Positions 25,996 through 35,027 of a stretch of DNA of 58,716 nucleotides are shown here, piece by piece. Position numbers and translations under genes: made by a program. Under the pieces are notes generated by a model. The model searched no databases, was not told where the DNA came from, and was given only the letters and a program-made list of their open reading frames with translations. Within the stretch, counting starts at the first letter, position 1. Every line of letters starts with the position of its first letter. Source of the stretch: Sphingopyxis soli. Its GTDB lineage: Bacteria; Pseudomonadota; Alphaproteobacteria; Sphingomonadales; Sphingomonadaceae. The stretch spans positions 1 to 58,716 of the forward strand of contig NZ_JAFMTR010000059.1 in the NCBI RefSeq assembly GCF_018682675.1. The letters run 5' to 3'.

Positions 25996-26891
25996 CAGAA
26001 ACCCTCCGGATCGGCGAGCCCGGCGCGGCGATGCGCCGCGACGAGCGTGTTACGAATCAGGCAGGCGATCGTCATCGGGCCGACGCCGCCGGGGACCGGG
26101 GTGATCGCCGAGGCGACCGCAGCCGCATCGGCATAATCGACGTCGCCGACCAGGCGGCCTTTCGCCGCGCCGTCGGCGGGGGGCAGGCGGTTGATGCCGA
26201 CGTCGATGACGACCGCGCCGGGCTTGATCCAGTCACCCTTGACCATCTCCGCCCGGCCCACCGCCGCGACGACGATATCGGCGCGGCGGACCAGGTCGGG
26301 CAGGTCGCGGGTGCGGCTGTGCGCGATGGTTACGGTCGCGTTGGCGCCGAGCAGCAGCGCCGCCATCGGCTTGCCGACGAGAATCGAGCGGCCGATCACG
26401 ACCGCATCCTTGCCCGACAGGTCGCCGAGCCGGTCCTGAAGCAGCAACAGGCAGCCATAGGGCGTGCAGGGGACCATGCCGGGGATGCCGAGCGCGAGCC
26501 GCCCGGCGCTGACCGGGGTCAGCCCGTCGACATCCTTGTCGGGGTCGATCGTCGCCACCGCGCGCTGTTCGTCGAGATGGCCGGGAAGCGGGAGCTGGAG
26601 GAGAATGCCGTCGACCGCCTCGTCGGCGTTGAGCGTCGCAAGCAGCGCCTCGACCTCGTCCTGCGTGGCCGTCGCCGGCAGGCGGTGCTCGAAGCTTGCC
26701 ATGCCCGCAGCGACCGTCGCCTTGCCCTTCGATCCCACGTAAACCGCGCTCGCCGGATCGTCGCCGACCAGCACGACCGCGAGTCCCGGCACGCGGCCGG
26801 TCGCTGCCTTGAACGCGGGTACGGCCTCGGCAATACGCACGCGCAGCCCGGCGGCGAAGGCCTTGCCGTCGATGACCTGCGCATCGGTCAC
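25995..26891 (-). CDS. folD: Methylenetetrahydrofolate dehydrogenase/cyclohydrolase FolD
   Basis: FolD interconverts 5,10-methylene-THF, methenyl-THF and 10-formyl-THF with NADP. The 298-residue length is normal. Active-site residues lie in [17 protein letters not shown] (Tyr51, Lys55) and the signature [15 protein letters not shown] follows. The C-terminal Rossmann domain holds [18 protein letters not shown] and [14 protein letters not shown]. The gene begins 1 base after the yggT stop and overlaps the lipoprotein gene, so it is inside a compact operon with argB. Confidence 0.97.
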   Translation of the reverse strand: MTDAQVIDGKAFAAGLRVRIAEAVPAFKAATGRVPGLAVVLVGDDPASAVYVGSKGKATVAAGMASFEHRLPATATQDEVEALLATLNADEAVDGILLQLPLPGHLDEQRAVATIDPDKDVDGLTPVSAGRLALGIPGMVPCTPYGCLLLLQDRLGDLSGKDAVVIGRSILVGKPMAALLLGANATVTIAHSRTRDLPDLVRRADIVVAAVGRAEMVKGDWIKPGAVVIDVGINRLPPADGAAKGRLVGDVDYADAAAVASAITPVPGGVGPMTIACLIRNTLVAAHRRAGLADPEGF

Positions 26892-26892
26892 C

Positions 26893-27204
26893 TCAGATCG
26901 CTCCCGAGTTGACGCCGAGCGTGTAGAGGTAGTTGATCACCGGCCCCTGCAAGATGATGAGCAGGATCAGCACCACCATCGGCGTCAGGTCGAGCCCGCC
27001 GAAATCGGGCATGATCCGCCGGAACGGGCGGTAGAGCGGCTCGGTGATCCGGTCGAGCACATGCCAGAGCTGACCGACGAAATCATTGTGGGTGTTGATG
27101 ACGTTGAAGGCGATCAGCCACGACATCACTGCCTGCACGATGATGATCCACCACAGGATGTTGAGGAGGATCGACAGGATTTGAAGAAACATCAGGTACA
27201 TCAA
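26893..27204 (-). CDS. YggT-family membrane protein
   Basis: This 103-residue inner-membrane protein has two hydrophobic segments (residues about 5-28 and 75-95) and the family core [17 protein letters not shown] and [30 protein letters not shown]. YggT proteins occur widely and have been linked to osmotic tolerance and membrane-complex placement; the molecular role is unresolved. The adjacent argB ends 33 bases upstream in transcription order and folD follows after 1 base. Confidence 0.93.
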   Translation of the reverse strand: MMYLMFLQILSILLNILWWIIIVQAVMSWLIAFNVINTHNDFVGQLWHVLDRITEPLYRPFRRIMPDFGGLDLTPMVVLILLIILQGPVINYLYTLGVNSGAI

Positions 27205-27237
27205 TATCTCCGGCGGGAAGCGTCGGTTGGCCGCACT

Positions 27238-28146
27238 CTAGCGATGAATGAGCGTGCCCGCACCCCGTGCGGTGAAAATTTCGAGCAGCATCGCGTGCGG
27301 GATGCGGCCGTCGAGGATGACCGCGGCCTCGACCCCGGCGTCGACCGCGGCAACGCAGGTCTCGACCTTGGGGATCATGCCGCCGGTGATCGTTTCATCG
27401 GCCTTCAGCGCGTCGATCGCGGCGCGGTCGAGATCGGTGAGGAGCGCACCCGACTTGTCGAGCACCCCCGCGACGTCGGTGAGCAGGAAGAAGCGCTTGG
27501 CGCCGAGCGCCCCGGCGATCGCCCCCGCCATCGTATCGGCGTTGATGTTGTAGGTCGCGCCATCGGCGCCCAGCGCCACCGGCGCCACCACGGGAATGAA
27601 ATTGTCGTTCGCGAGATTGGTCAGGATCGTCGGGTCGACCGCGACCGGCTCGCCGACGAAACCGAGGTCGACGTGACGCTCGATCCCCGAATTGGGGTCG
27701 GGTTCGCTGCGCTTCACCTTTTCGGCGAGGACGAGATTGGCATCCTTGCCCGAAATGCCGACCGCGCGGCCGCCGAGCCCGGCGATCCAGCCGACGATTT
27801 CCTTGTTGATCTTGCCCGCGAGCACCATTTCAGCAACCTCGGCGGTCGCCGCGTCGGTGACGCGCAGCCCGCCGACGAAGGTCGATTCGATCCCGAGCTG
27901 TTTCAGCATCCGGCCGATCTGCGGGCCGCCGCCGTGGACGACGACGGGGTTGATGCCGACCGCTTTCAGGAGGACGACATCCTCGGCAAAGTCGCGCTGC
28001 GCCTCGGGATCGCCCATCGCATGGCCGCCATATTTGATCACGAACGTCTCGCCGGCATAGCGCTGAAGATAGGGCAGCGCTTCGACAAGCGTTTCGGCCT
28101 TGGCGAGCAGGTCGGGCATTTTCGAGGGGTCGGTCACAGGCGTCAT
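27238..28146 (-). CDS. argB: Acetylglutamate kinase
   Basis: ArgB phosphorylates N-acetylglutamate in arginine synthesis. The 302-residue amino-acid kinase has [12 protein letters not shown] (Lys38), [14 protein letters not shown] (71-80) and the N-acetylglutamate/nucleotide segment [15 protein letters not shown]. The C-terminal [22 protein letters not shown] is typical. The long N-terminus suggests the hexameric, arginine-sensitive form, which is an inference. Its start overlaps the transporter gene stop by 4 bases. Other arg genes are not in the window. Confidence 0.97.
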   Translation of the reverse strand: MTPVTDPSKMPDLLAKAETLVEALPYLQRYAGETFVIKYGGHAMGDPEAQRDFAEDVVLLKAVGINPVVVHGGGPQIGRMLKQLGIESTFVGGLRVTDAATAEVAEMVLAGKINKEIVGWIAGLGGRAVGISGKDANLVLAEKVKRSEPDPNSGIERHVDLGFVGEPVAVDPTILTNLANDNFIPVVAPVALGADGATYNINADTMAGAIAGALGAKRFFLLTDVAGVLDKSGALLTDLDRAAIDALKADETITGGMIPKVETCVAAVDAGVEAAVILDGRIPHAMLLEIFTARGAGTLIHR

Positions 28147-28790
28147 CCGGGGTTGTTCGCGTCGAGTTTGCGGCCGATGGCGACGACCGCCATCACGAGC
28201 AGCGGCACCATCACCGCCGACAACACCACCTTGGCGATCATCTGGCCGAGCATCAGGTCGGCGATCGGACGGACGCCGTAGAAGCTGACGGTGATGAAGA
28301 TCAGCGTGTCGATGATCTGGCTGAGCGCCGCAGCGATGAACCCGCGCAGCGGCAGCAAGCGGCCGTTGTTCGCGGTCATCCGCGCGAAGATCCAGACGTT
28401 GAGGCTGACCGACACGCCATAGGCGAGGATGCCCGCCGCCATCATCCGCCAGCCCTGCCCGACGATGATCGGAAAGGCCTCCTTCGCGGGCTCGTACATC
28501 CCCTCGTCGGTCGGCAGTTGCAGCACGAAGACGGTCAGGATGATCGCGAGAATCAGCGGGATGAAGCCGAGGCGCACCAGCTTGTCGGCCACGACGCGGC
28601 CGTGCAGTTCGGCAATGCCGCTCGAAATGGCGATCAGCGTCAGGAAGGGAAAAATTCCAGCCTCGACCGCGAGCGGGCCGAGTGCGACCTGCTTCGCGCC
28701 GAGAAACCCGCCGAGCGGAACCATGCCGCCGTAGAGGATCGCGAACAGCAGCAACGAAGGCGCGATCACGCGCGTGGGGCTAGTTTCCAT
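28143..28790 (-). CDS. yhhQ: Queuosine precursor transporter (YhhQ/VUT family)
   Basis: The 215-residue membrane protein has about six helices and VUT-family features: [10 protein letters not shown] in the first third, [18 protein letters not shown] and the C-terminal [23 protein letters not shown]. YhhQ imports the 7-deazaguanine precursor of queuosine in E. coli; its role here is inferred from the family. It is the first gene of the minus-strand six-gene run and overlaps argB by 4 bases. A gluQRS gene lies 9 kb away, so the window holds two genes tied to queuosine. Confidence 0.85.
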   Translation of the reverse strand: METSPTRVIAPSLLLFAILYGGMVPLGGFLGAKQVALGPLAVEAGIFPFLTLIAISSGIAELHGRVVADKLVRLGFIPLILAIILTVFVLQLPTDEGMYEPAKEAFPIIVGQGWRMMAAGILAYGVSVSLNVWIFARMTANNGRLLPLRGFIAAALSQIIDTLIFITVSFYGVRPIADLMLGQMIAKVVLSAVMVPLLVMAVVAIGRKLDANNPG

Positions 28791-28907
28791 CGGCGCCGCT
28801 TAATCGCTTTTACCGCGTGTGGAAAGATGGCGCATCAGCGCAGGCTTGCCCCGCGCCCAAAGCCCGTTAGACACGGGCAACAAACTTGCGGGGGACGCAC
28901 GCTTATT

Positions 28908-30233
28908 ATGGAACGCCTGATCGGTCTGCTCGGCATCGTCGCATTGCTTGCGATCGCCCTGCTCTTTTCCTCGAACCGCCGCTGGATCCGCCCGCGCGTC
29001 GTCGTCCCCGCCTTCCTGCTGCAAGCCGGTTTCGCGCTGCTGGTGCTCGGCACGCCGTGGGGCCGCAACATTATCCAAGCGATGTCGAGCGGCGTGTCGA
29101 ACCTGCTCGGCTATGCAAAGGCGGGCACCGATTTCATCTTCGGCCCGCTCGCCAGCCCCGAAATGGGCGGGCACAGCTTCGCGATCGCCGCGCTGCCCGT
29201 CATCATCTTCTTCGCCTCGATGATCTCGATCCTCTATTACCTCGGCATCATGCAGCTGGTGATCAAATGGGTGGGCGGCGCGATCCAGAAGATCACGGGG
29301 ATCACCAAGGTCGAAAGCCTGGGCGCGGCGGCGAATATCTTCGTCGGGCAGAGCGAAAGCCCGCTCGTCATCCGCCCCTATCTCGCCGCGCTCACCCCGT
29401 CGCAGCTCTTCACCGTGATGACGGTCGGCATGGCGGGGGTCGCGGGGACGATCCTCGGCGCCTATGCCAGCATGATCGGCGAGCAATTGCTGCCCTATCT
29501 GCTCGCCGCCAGCTTCATGTCGGCGCCGGGCGGCATATTGATGGCAAAGATCATGATGCCCGACGATCCCAAGGATCTCGGCATCGAGCCGGTGATCATG
29601 CCCGAGGCGAGCCATGACGAGGAAAAGCCCGCGAACATCATCATGGCGGCGGCCCAAGGCGCGCAGACCGGCGTGAAGCTCGCCGTCGCGGTCGGCGCGA
29701 TGGTGCTCGCCTTCGTCGCGCTCGTCGCGCTCGCCAACGGGCTGCTCGCGGGGATCGGTGGCTGGTTCGGCTATCCCGATCTGTCGTTCCAGGCGGTGAT
29801 CGGAACGATCTTCCGCCCGGTGATGTGGCTGATGGGCGTCCCGTGGGACGAGAGCGCCGCTGTCGGCGGACTGTTCGGCACCAAGATCGTCCTCAACGAA
29901 TTCGTCGCCTTCATCGACCTCGGCAAGGTGCAGGGCACGATGTCGCCGGCCGCGATCGCGATCGCGACCTTTGCGCTCTGCGGCTTCGCGAATTTCAGCT
30001 CGATCGCGATCCAGATGGCGGTGACCGGCGGCCTCGCGCCCAACCAGCGCCCGATGATCGCGAAGCTGGGCCTCAAGGCGCTGCTCGCGGGCAGCCTGTC
30101 GAACCTGATGTCGGCGGCGCTCGCCGGGCTGATGCTCGGCATCGCGCCCCCAGCCGCACCCCCTCCCGCCAAGACCGTCGCGTCTCCCGCGGCGCCGGCC
30201 CCAACGACAGCAACGGCGCCCGTCGATCGCTGA
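28908..30233 (+). CDS. NupC/concentrative nucleoside transporter family protein
   Basis: The 441-residue inner-membrane protein belongs to the concentrative nucleoside transporter family. Typical blocks are VVVPAFLLQAGFALLVLGTPWG, IAALPVIIFFASMISILYYLGIMQ, AAANIFVGQSESPLVIRPYL, GLFGTKIVLNEFVAFIDL and CGFANFSSIAIQMAVTGGLAP, covering the substrate and Na/H sites. The C-terminal tail is Ala/Pro-rich and not conserved. It diverges from the yhhQ operon across 117 bases. It may lead toward the two secreted-protein genes downstream, but the 93-base gap makes shared transcription uncertain. Confidence 0.93.
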   Translation: MERLIGLLGIVALLAIALLFSSNRRWIRPRVVVPAFLLQAGFALLVLGTPWGRNIIQAMSSGVSNLLGYAKAGTDFIFGPLASPEMGGHSFAIAALPVIIFFASMISILYYLGIMQLVIKWVGGAIQKITGITKVESLGAAANIFVGQSESPLVIRPYLAALTPSQLFTVMTVGMAGVAGTILGAYASMIGEQLLPYLLAASFMSAPGGILMAKIMMPDDPKDLGIEPVIMPEASHDEEKPANIIMAAAQGAQTGVKLAVAVGAMVLAFVALVALANGLLAGIGGWFGYPDLSFQAVIGTIFRPVMWLMGVPWDESAAVGGLFGTKIVLNEFVAFIDLGKVQGTMSPAAIAIATFALCGFANFSSIAIQMAVTGGLAPNQRPMIAKLGLKALLAGSLSNLMSAALAGLMLGIAPPAAPPPAKTVASPAAPAPTTATAPVDR

Positions 30234-30326
30234 CGACAGGGAGAATTTGCAAGCCGCTCAAGCTTGGCTTAAGCTTTCGGAATATAACGAATCCCGGGTC
30301 GCGTTTCGCCGAAATGGGAGGCTGTC

Positions 30327-30938
30327 ATGAAAAGCGCTTATCGTTTGTCGGTCCTTGCCGCTGTGGTCGCGGTTTCGGGGGCGGGACTTTTCGCATCTTC
30401 GAGCGCCCAGCCGCCCGAAGACAAGATGCTGCGCCCGCCCGAGGCGACCATCTATCGCGACGCGGCTTACAAGGGGCCGGCGGTCTTCATCGGCGAGGAA
30501 AAGTCCAATCTTGGCCTCGCCTGGCCGGTCAATTCGATCCGGGTCGCGAGCGGCCGCTGGGAATTGTGCGAAAAGTCGCGCTTCCGCGGCCAGTGCCGCA
30601 CCGTCGACCGCGACACGCCGATGATGGGCAATATCCTGCGCGGCATCACCGTCCAGTCGATCCGGCCCGTCGGTTCGGGCGGGGGCTGGAACCCGAACCC
30701 GCCCGCCAACGACCAGGTCGCGCGCGGCAATTTCGCCGAATTTCACACCCAGCCTTCGCAAGCCAATTACCGTGTTCTCGCCTGTACGCGGGGTTCGGCG
30801 ACGGCCAATTGCGCAGCGCAGACCGCCGACACCTGGTGCCGTTCCATCGGCTGGAACGGATCGGCGCGCGAACATATGGAGACGGTTGCGGGGCGGGTGT
30901 ATCTCGCCGACGTGCTCTGCGTTCGTTCTGGCTATTGA
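30327..30938 (+). CDS. Secreted beta/gamma-crystallin-like protein
   Basis: The 203-residue product has a signal peptide ending near residue 27 (SSAQ). Then comes a Greek-key segment: ATIYRDAAYKGPAVFIGE ... SIRVASGRWELCEKSRFRGQCRTVDRD. This fits one beta/gamma-crystallin repeat pair, in which the second strand pattern carries WELCEKSRFRGQC with paired cysteines. The second half is low in recognisable motifs but holds four more cysteines. Such domains occur in protease inhibitors (family I36) and calcium-binding exported proteins. The inhibitor idea is an inference. The ribosome site is GGGAGG. The lipoprotein gene follows 14 bases later. Confidence 0.75.
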   Translation: MKSAYRLSVLAAVVAVSGAGLFASSSAQPPEDKMLRPPEATIYRDAAYKGPAVFIGEEKSNLGLAWPVNSIRVASGRWELCEKSRFRGQCRTVDRDTPMMGNILRGITVQSIRPVGSGGGWNPNPPANDQVARGNFAEFHTQPSQANYRVLACTRGSATANCAAQTADTWCRSIGWNGSAREHMETVAGRVYLADVLCVRSGY

Positions 30939-30952
30939 TGGGGAGGCACGCA

Positions 30953-31273
30953 ATGCACAGGATCGATTTCGTCGCCCCCGCCCTCGCAGCGCTGGCGCTG
31001 TCCGCCTGCATGTCGGTCGGCGGGCCGGGGGTCAGCACCTATTATGAATGCGATCGCGGCACCCGGTTGAAGATCGATTTCAAGGGCGACCGGGCGCTGG
31101 TCAGTGTGAATGGGGGACGTCCCGAAGCAATGCGTTCGACGCCCGCGGCCAGCGGCACGATCTATGAGAACCGGGCGGGCTGGCGTCTGCATACCAAGGG
31201 CAATGAGGCGATGTGGAACACCGCGCTGCGTTCGGCGCCCGAAACCTGTCGACAGGTGGTGGTGCCGCGCTGA
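30953..31273 (+). CDS. MliC-like lipoprotein, putative lysozyme inhibitor
   Basis: This 106-residue lipoprotein has lipobox LSAC (Cys19). The domain STYYECDRGTRLKIDFKGDRALVSVNGGRPEAM resembles the MliC pattern, in which a C-G-x-L strand pair and a central W-R-L-H-T-K-G-N-E segment mark the barrel. MliC proteins block C-type lysozyme at the cell surface. The match here is by eye, so the family is likely and the activity is inferred. It is closely spaced to the crystallin-like gene and converges on the epoxide hydrolase gene. Confidence 0.65.
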   Translation: MHRIDFVAPALAALALSACMSVGGPGVSTYYECDRGTRLKIDFKGDRALVSVNGGRPEAMRSTPAASGTIYENRAGWRLHTKGNEAMWNTALRSAPETCRQVVVPR

Positions 31274-31282
31274 CCCGCGGCG

Positions 31283-32425
31283 TCAGAGGTCCATCTTCGC
31301 CAGAGCGGCGCGCACCTCGCCGACGAACAGGTCGGGCTGCTCCCACGCGGCGAAATGGCCGCCGCGGGGCAGTTCGTTCCAATAGACGATATTCTTGTAT
31401 CGCCCCTCGGCCCAGCGGCGCGACAGGCGCATGATCTCGTTCGGGAACAGGCTGCATCCCGTCGGCACGTGAATTTCGCCGAAGCCGAACTGCGCGAAGC
31501 TGTGCCAATAGAGCCGCGCCGACGAGGCGGCGCTGTTGGTCAGCCAGTAGAGGCTGACGGTGTCGAGCATCGCGTCCTTCGACAGCGCCTTTTCGGGGTG
31601 GCCGCCGATCGACTGGCCGCCGGGCTGATGGCCGCAGTCGGTCCAGCCGTGGAATTTCTCGACGATCCAGCACATCTGCCCGACGGGAGAGTCGGCGAGG
31701 CCGTAACCCACGGTCTGGGGCCGCGTCGCCTGCTGGGTCGAATAGCCGTTATCCTTGGCGCGATACCAGGCGAAGCGGGCGAGATAGGCCTTCTCGTCGT
31801 CGGTGAGGTCGGACATCGTTGCCGGGTCGGGCTGGCCGACGATCATGTTGACATGAATGCCCGCGCAATGGTTCGTGTGATTGCCGCCGATCGCGCAGGT
31901 CACGGCGCTGCCCCAGTCGCCCCCCTGCGCAAAATAGCGGTCGTAGCCGAGCGCGACCATCAGCGCGTCCCACCCGGCGGCGATATGCTCGACGCTCCAT
32001 TTGGCCTCGGCCGGCTTGCCCGAAAAGCCGTAGCCGGGGAGCGACGGGATCACGAGATGATAGTCGGCCGACAGCGGTTCGATGACATCGAGGAATTCGA
32101 GCACCGATCCCGGCCAGCCGTGCGTCAGGACGAGCGGTCGCGCCGCGGGATTCGCAGAGCGGATGTGAAGGAAATGGATGTCGAGTCCGTCGACCGTGGC
32201 GAGGAAGTTGGGATAGCTGTTGAGCCGCGTCTCGACCGCTCGCCAGTCGTAACGGTCCTGCCAATAGGCCGCGAGTTCCTGGGCATAGGCGAGCGGAACG
32301 CCCTGGTCCCAGTCGTCGACGGTCTCCTTATCGGGCCAGCGCGTCCGCGCCAGCCGATCGCGCAGATCGTCGAGCGCCGCCTGCGGCACATCGATGGTGA
32401 AGGCCCGGATACCGGCGACGTCCAT
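31283..32425 (-). CDS. Epoxide hydrolase-family alpha/beta hydrolase
   Basis: This 380-residue enzyme has the EHN N-terminal arm (IRAFTIDVPQAALDDLRDRLARTRWPD) and an alpha/beta-hydrolase core. The oxyanion motif is HGWPG (102-106), the nucleophile is Asp170 in FAQGGDWGSAV, and the catalytic His is near 357 in RGGHFAAWEQP. This resembles microsomal-type epoxide hydrolases, which hydrate xenobiotic or natural epoxides. The natural substrate is unknown. It is transcribed with the hypothetical gene and the hydroxyacyl-CoA dehydrogenase gene upstream, with small gaps. Confidence 0.9.
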   Translation of the reverse strand: MDVAGIRAFTIDVPQAALDDLRDRLARTRWPDKETVDDWDQGVPLAYAQELAAYWQDRYDWRAVETRLNSYPNFLATVDGLDIHFLHIRSANPAARPLVLTHGWPGSVLEFLDVIEPLSADYHLVIPSLPGYGFSGKPAEAKWSVEHIAAGWDALMVALGYDRYFAQGGDWGSAVTCAIGGNHTNHCAGIHVNMIVGQPDPATMSDLTDDEKAYLARFAWYRAKDNGYSTQQATRPQTVGYGLADSPVGQMCWIVEKFHGWTDCGHQPGGQSIGGHPEKALSKDAMLDTVSLYWLTNSAASSARLYWHSFAQFGFGEIHVPTGCSLFPNEIMRLSRRWAEGRYKNIVYWNELPRGGHFAAWEQPDLFVGEVRAALAKMDL

Positions 32426-32477
32426 CTCATCCCCTCCCTCGCTGCCCCTTATGCCGGAGCCCGGATCAGCGCCTGTA

Positions 32478-32966
32478 TCAGGGCCGCGCGGGCGCCTTGC
32501 AACCGCGTTGCAGGCCGACCCCTTTCAGGAAACCGCGCCGCACCGTACCGGCATAGACCGCCGCGGCATAGCGCCGCCGTTCGGCGTTGGCGCCGGTGAC
32601 TTCGCCGATCAGGCCGCGAAACGGGATGACCGACCCGGCCAGGCTGCCCGCGACCCGCCCGGCGGTTTCCTCGCGTTTCTTGGCGCGGTCCTTGTCGACG
32701 GTTTCGTTGACGTCGGGGCCGAGCACTTCGTTGAGTTCGGTCACTTCGCGGATGATCGCCGAACATTTGCCCAGCCCGGCCAGCGAATAGGGGTCGTCCT
32801 GAATCGCCAGCAGCTTCGGGGGCGCTTCCTTGCCGTCGAACGGTTCGGTCACCTGGTTGGCGGTATCCTTGATCGTCGAATCTTCGGGCGCGCCCTGCTG
32901 CGCGTAAGCGGTCGCGGAAACGGCCAGCGCGGCGGTCGATAAAACTGCGAAAGTCACTCTGTGCAT
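32478..32966 (-). CDS. Exported hypothetical protein
   Basis: This 162-residue protein has a signal peptide ending near residue 21 (VSATAYA-QQ) and no recognised domain. A Gly/Ala-rich segment near 110-130 (AGRVAGSLAGSVIPFRGLIGEVTGANAERRR) resembles glycine-zipper membrane-insertion regions of small envelope proteins. One Cys near residue 65 and another near the C-terminus could pair. The short extra N-terminus that could be read from 33074 has no signal sequence, so ATG 32966 is preferred. Function unknown. Confidence 0.75.
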   Translation of the reverse strand: MHRVTFAVLSTAALAVSATAYAQQGAPEDSTIKDTANQVTEPFDGKEAPPKLLAIQDDPYSLAGLGKCSAIIREVTELNEVLGPDVNETVDKDRAKKREETAGRVAGSLAGSVIPFRGLIGEVTGANAERRRYAAAVYAGTVRRGFLKGVGLQRGCKAPARP

Positions 32967-33004
32967 CTGACGCCTCCTTCGCTGCTCCCGTGCAGCCTGC
33001 CAAG

Positions 33005-33871
33005 CTAACGCGTCGGAACCGGTTCGGCTCCCGTCCAGTCGTAGAAGCCGCGCCCCGCCTTCTTGCCGACCCATCCCGCCTCGACATATTGGACGAGCAG
33101 CGGCGCGGGGCGGAATTTCGGATCGCCGGTGCCGCTCTGCAGCACCCGGATGATTTCGAGGCAGGTGTCGAGCCCGATGAAGTCGGCGAGCGTGATCGGA
33201 CCCATCGGGTGGTTGAGGCCGAGGCGGCAGCCGGTGTCGATATCCTGCATCGTCGCAACCCCCTCGCCCAATGCAAAGATCGCCTCGTTGATCAGCGGCA
33301 TCAGCACGCGGTTGACGATGAAGCCCGGCGCGTCGTTCGCATGGACGATCTCCTTGCCGAGGCCGCGGCCATAGGCCTCGACCTTCGCCAGCGTATCGTC
33401 GCTCGTCGCGAGGCCGCGTATCAGTTCGATCAGGCCCATCACGGGCACCGGATTGAAGAAATGGACGCCGATGAAACGCGCCGGATCGGGCGCCGCCTGC
33501 GCAAGCCGGGTGATCGGGATCGAGCTGGTGTTGCTGGCGAGGATCGCGGTCGCCGAAAGATGCCGGCCGACGCTGGCGAAGATCGCGCGCTTGATCTCTT
33601 CGCGCTCGGTCGCCGCCTCGACGACGAGGTCGGCGGGGGCGAAGGCCGCATGGTCGGCAACGGGCGTGATGCGGCCGAGCAGCGCGTCGGCATCGACCTG
33701 CGTCATTTTTTCCTTGGCGACGAGGCGCCCGAGCGACTTGGCGATCCCCGCCTTGCCGGCCTCGGCGCGCGCGATGTCGATGTCGGAGAGGAGCACATCG
33801 TGACCGGCGCCCGCCGAAACCTGCGCGATGCCCGCGCCCATTTGCCCTGCCCCGATGACGCCGACGATCAT
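33005..33871 (-). CDS. 3-hydroxybutyryl-CoA dehydrogenase
   Basis: This 288-residue NAD-dependent dehydrogenase oxidises or reduces 3-hydroxyacyl-CoA. The dinucleotide motif is GAGQMGAG (7-14). The catalytic His is in FIGVHFFNPVPVMGLIELI, with the conserved ASNTSSIPITRLA before it. FIVNRVLMPLINEA and HPMGPITLADFIGLDTCLEI complete the C-terminal domain. This is the short-chain stand-alone form used in butyrate or polyhydroxybutyrate metabolism; it lacks an enoyl-CoA hydratase domain. It stands upstream of a hypothetical gene and the epoxide hydrolase gene on the same strand. Confidence 0.93.
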   Translation of the reverse strand: MIVGVIGAGQMGAGIAQVSAGAGHDVLLSDIDIARAEAGKAGIAKSLGRLVAKEKMTQVDADALLGRITPVADHAAFAPADLVVEAATEREEIKRAIFASVGRHLSATAILASNTSSIPITRLAQAAPDPARFIGVHFFNPVPVMGLIELIRGLATSDDTLAKVEAYGRGLGKEIVHANDAPGFIVNRVLMPLINEAIFALGEGVATMQDIDTGCRLGLNHPMGPITLADFIGLDTCLEIIRVLQSGTGDPKFRPAPLLVQYVEAGWVGKKAGRGFYDWTGAEPVPTR

Positions 33872-33905
33872 ATGCTGTCCCCTATCATTTTCAAAACACC
33901 CCACC

Positions 33906-33998
33906 GCCGTCCGCCCTGAGCTTGTCGAAGGGCTGTTCTTCTCTTTCGAACGACGAGAAAAAGAAGGACGGTCCTTCGACAAGCTCAGGACGAACGGC
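33906..33998. repeat. Palindromic element with CCTTCGACAAGCTCAGGACG arm
   Basis: A 28-base arm at 33906-33933 is the imperfect reverse complement of 33971-33998. The shared core reads CTGAGCTTGTCGAAGG. Such sequences are repeated in many sphingomonad genomes, from memory. It lies between egtD and the hydroxybutyryl-CoA dehydrogenase gene, both on the minus strand. Confidence 0.7.
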
Positions 33999-34039
33999 GT
34001 AAGGGAGCGGCCCTCGCTCTACGTTCTGGCGCTAGCCCG

Positions 34040-35026
34040 TCAAGGGGCCGAGCGGAACTCGGTCGCTTCGGCGAGGATCAGTGCGAAGCCGGGGTCGGCG
34101 TCGTCCCAGGTCGCGATCGGGGTCCAGCCGCCCGCGCGGAGCAGCAGGTTCGCATCGCGCGGGCCGTACTTGTGGCTGTTCTCGCTGTGGATCGTCTCGC
34201 CCTTCGCCATTGTATAGCTGCGGCCGTCGACGGTGAAGTCCATGGCGCACGCCGCAACGAGATGCATTTCGATGCGCGCGTGGACATCGTTCCAGATCGC
34301 GCGGTGGCTGAAATTTTCGACCGGGATCGTCCCGCCGAGTTCGCGATTGATGCGTTCGAGCAGGTTGAGATTGAACGCCGCGGTGACCCCCGCCGGATCG
34401 TCATAGGCGCGCTCGAGGAGGGCGATATCCTTGATCCGGTCGACCCCGATCAGCATCAGCGACCCGTCGCCGAGCGCAGCGCGCCAGTTGCGAAGAAGGT
34501 CGATCGCGGTGCGCGCGACCATGTTGCCGATCGTCGATCCCGGAAAGAAGCCGAGCTTGGGCAGCGGACAAATCTCGCGCGGAAGGTCGACGCGCTGGGT
34601 GAAGTCGGCCTCGACCGGATAGATGGCAAGCGCCGGAAAGCGGTCCGCGAGCGCCTGGGCGCTGTCGCGGAGGAAATCGCCCGAAATGTCGACGGGGACA
34701 TAGGCGGCGGGATCGATCGCCTCGAGCAGCAGCGGCGTCTTGGTCGAGCTGCCCGAGCCCAGTTCGACGACCGCGCGGTGCGGACCGATCGCCGCCGCCA
34801 TTTCGGCGGCGTGACGCGTCAGCAAATCGGTTTCGCTGCGGGTCGGATAATATTCGGGGAGCGCCGTGATGTCCTCGAACAGCGCCGATCCCGTCGCATC
34901 ATAGAACCAGCGCGCGGGAATCGCCTTTTGTCGTTGCGACAGGCCGGCGTGCACATCGGCGCGAAAGGCGATGTCCACGCCCGCATCGTCGGCAGAAATC
35001 TGCCGAAGTTGACGCACAACACCCAT
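34040..35026 (-). CDS. egtD: L-histidine N-alpha-methyltransferase EgtD
   Basis: EgtD trimethylates histidine to hercynine, the first step of ergothioneine synthesis. The 328-residue protein has the N-terminal RWFYDATGSALFEDITALPEYYPTRSE signature. It also has the SAM-binding VVELGSGSSTKTPLLLEA and the mid-chain FFPGSTIGNM and GVDRIKDIALLERAYDDP. The C-terminal HSENSHKYGP motif is conserved. It follows egtB with a 1-base gap on the same strand, which confirms pathway identity. Confidence 0.96.
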   Translation of the reverse strand: MGVVRQLRQISADDAGVDIAFRADVHAGLSQRQKAIPARWFYDATGSALFEDITALPEYYPTRSETDLLTRHAAEMAAAIGPHRAVVELGSGSSTKTPLLLEAIDPAAYVPVDISGDFLRDSAQALADRFPALAIYPVEADFTQRVDLPREICPLPKLGFFPGSTIGNMVARTAIDLLRNWRAALGDGSLMLIGVDRIKDIALLERAYDDPAGVTAAFNLNLLERINRELGGTIPVENFSHRAIWNDVHARIEMHLVAACAMDFTVDGRSYTMAKGETIHSENSHKYGPRDANLLLRAGGWTPIATWDDADPGFALILAEATEFRSAP

Positions 35027-35027
35027 G

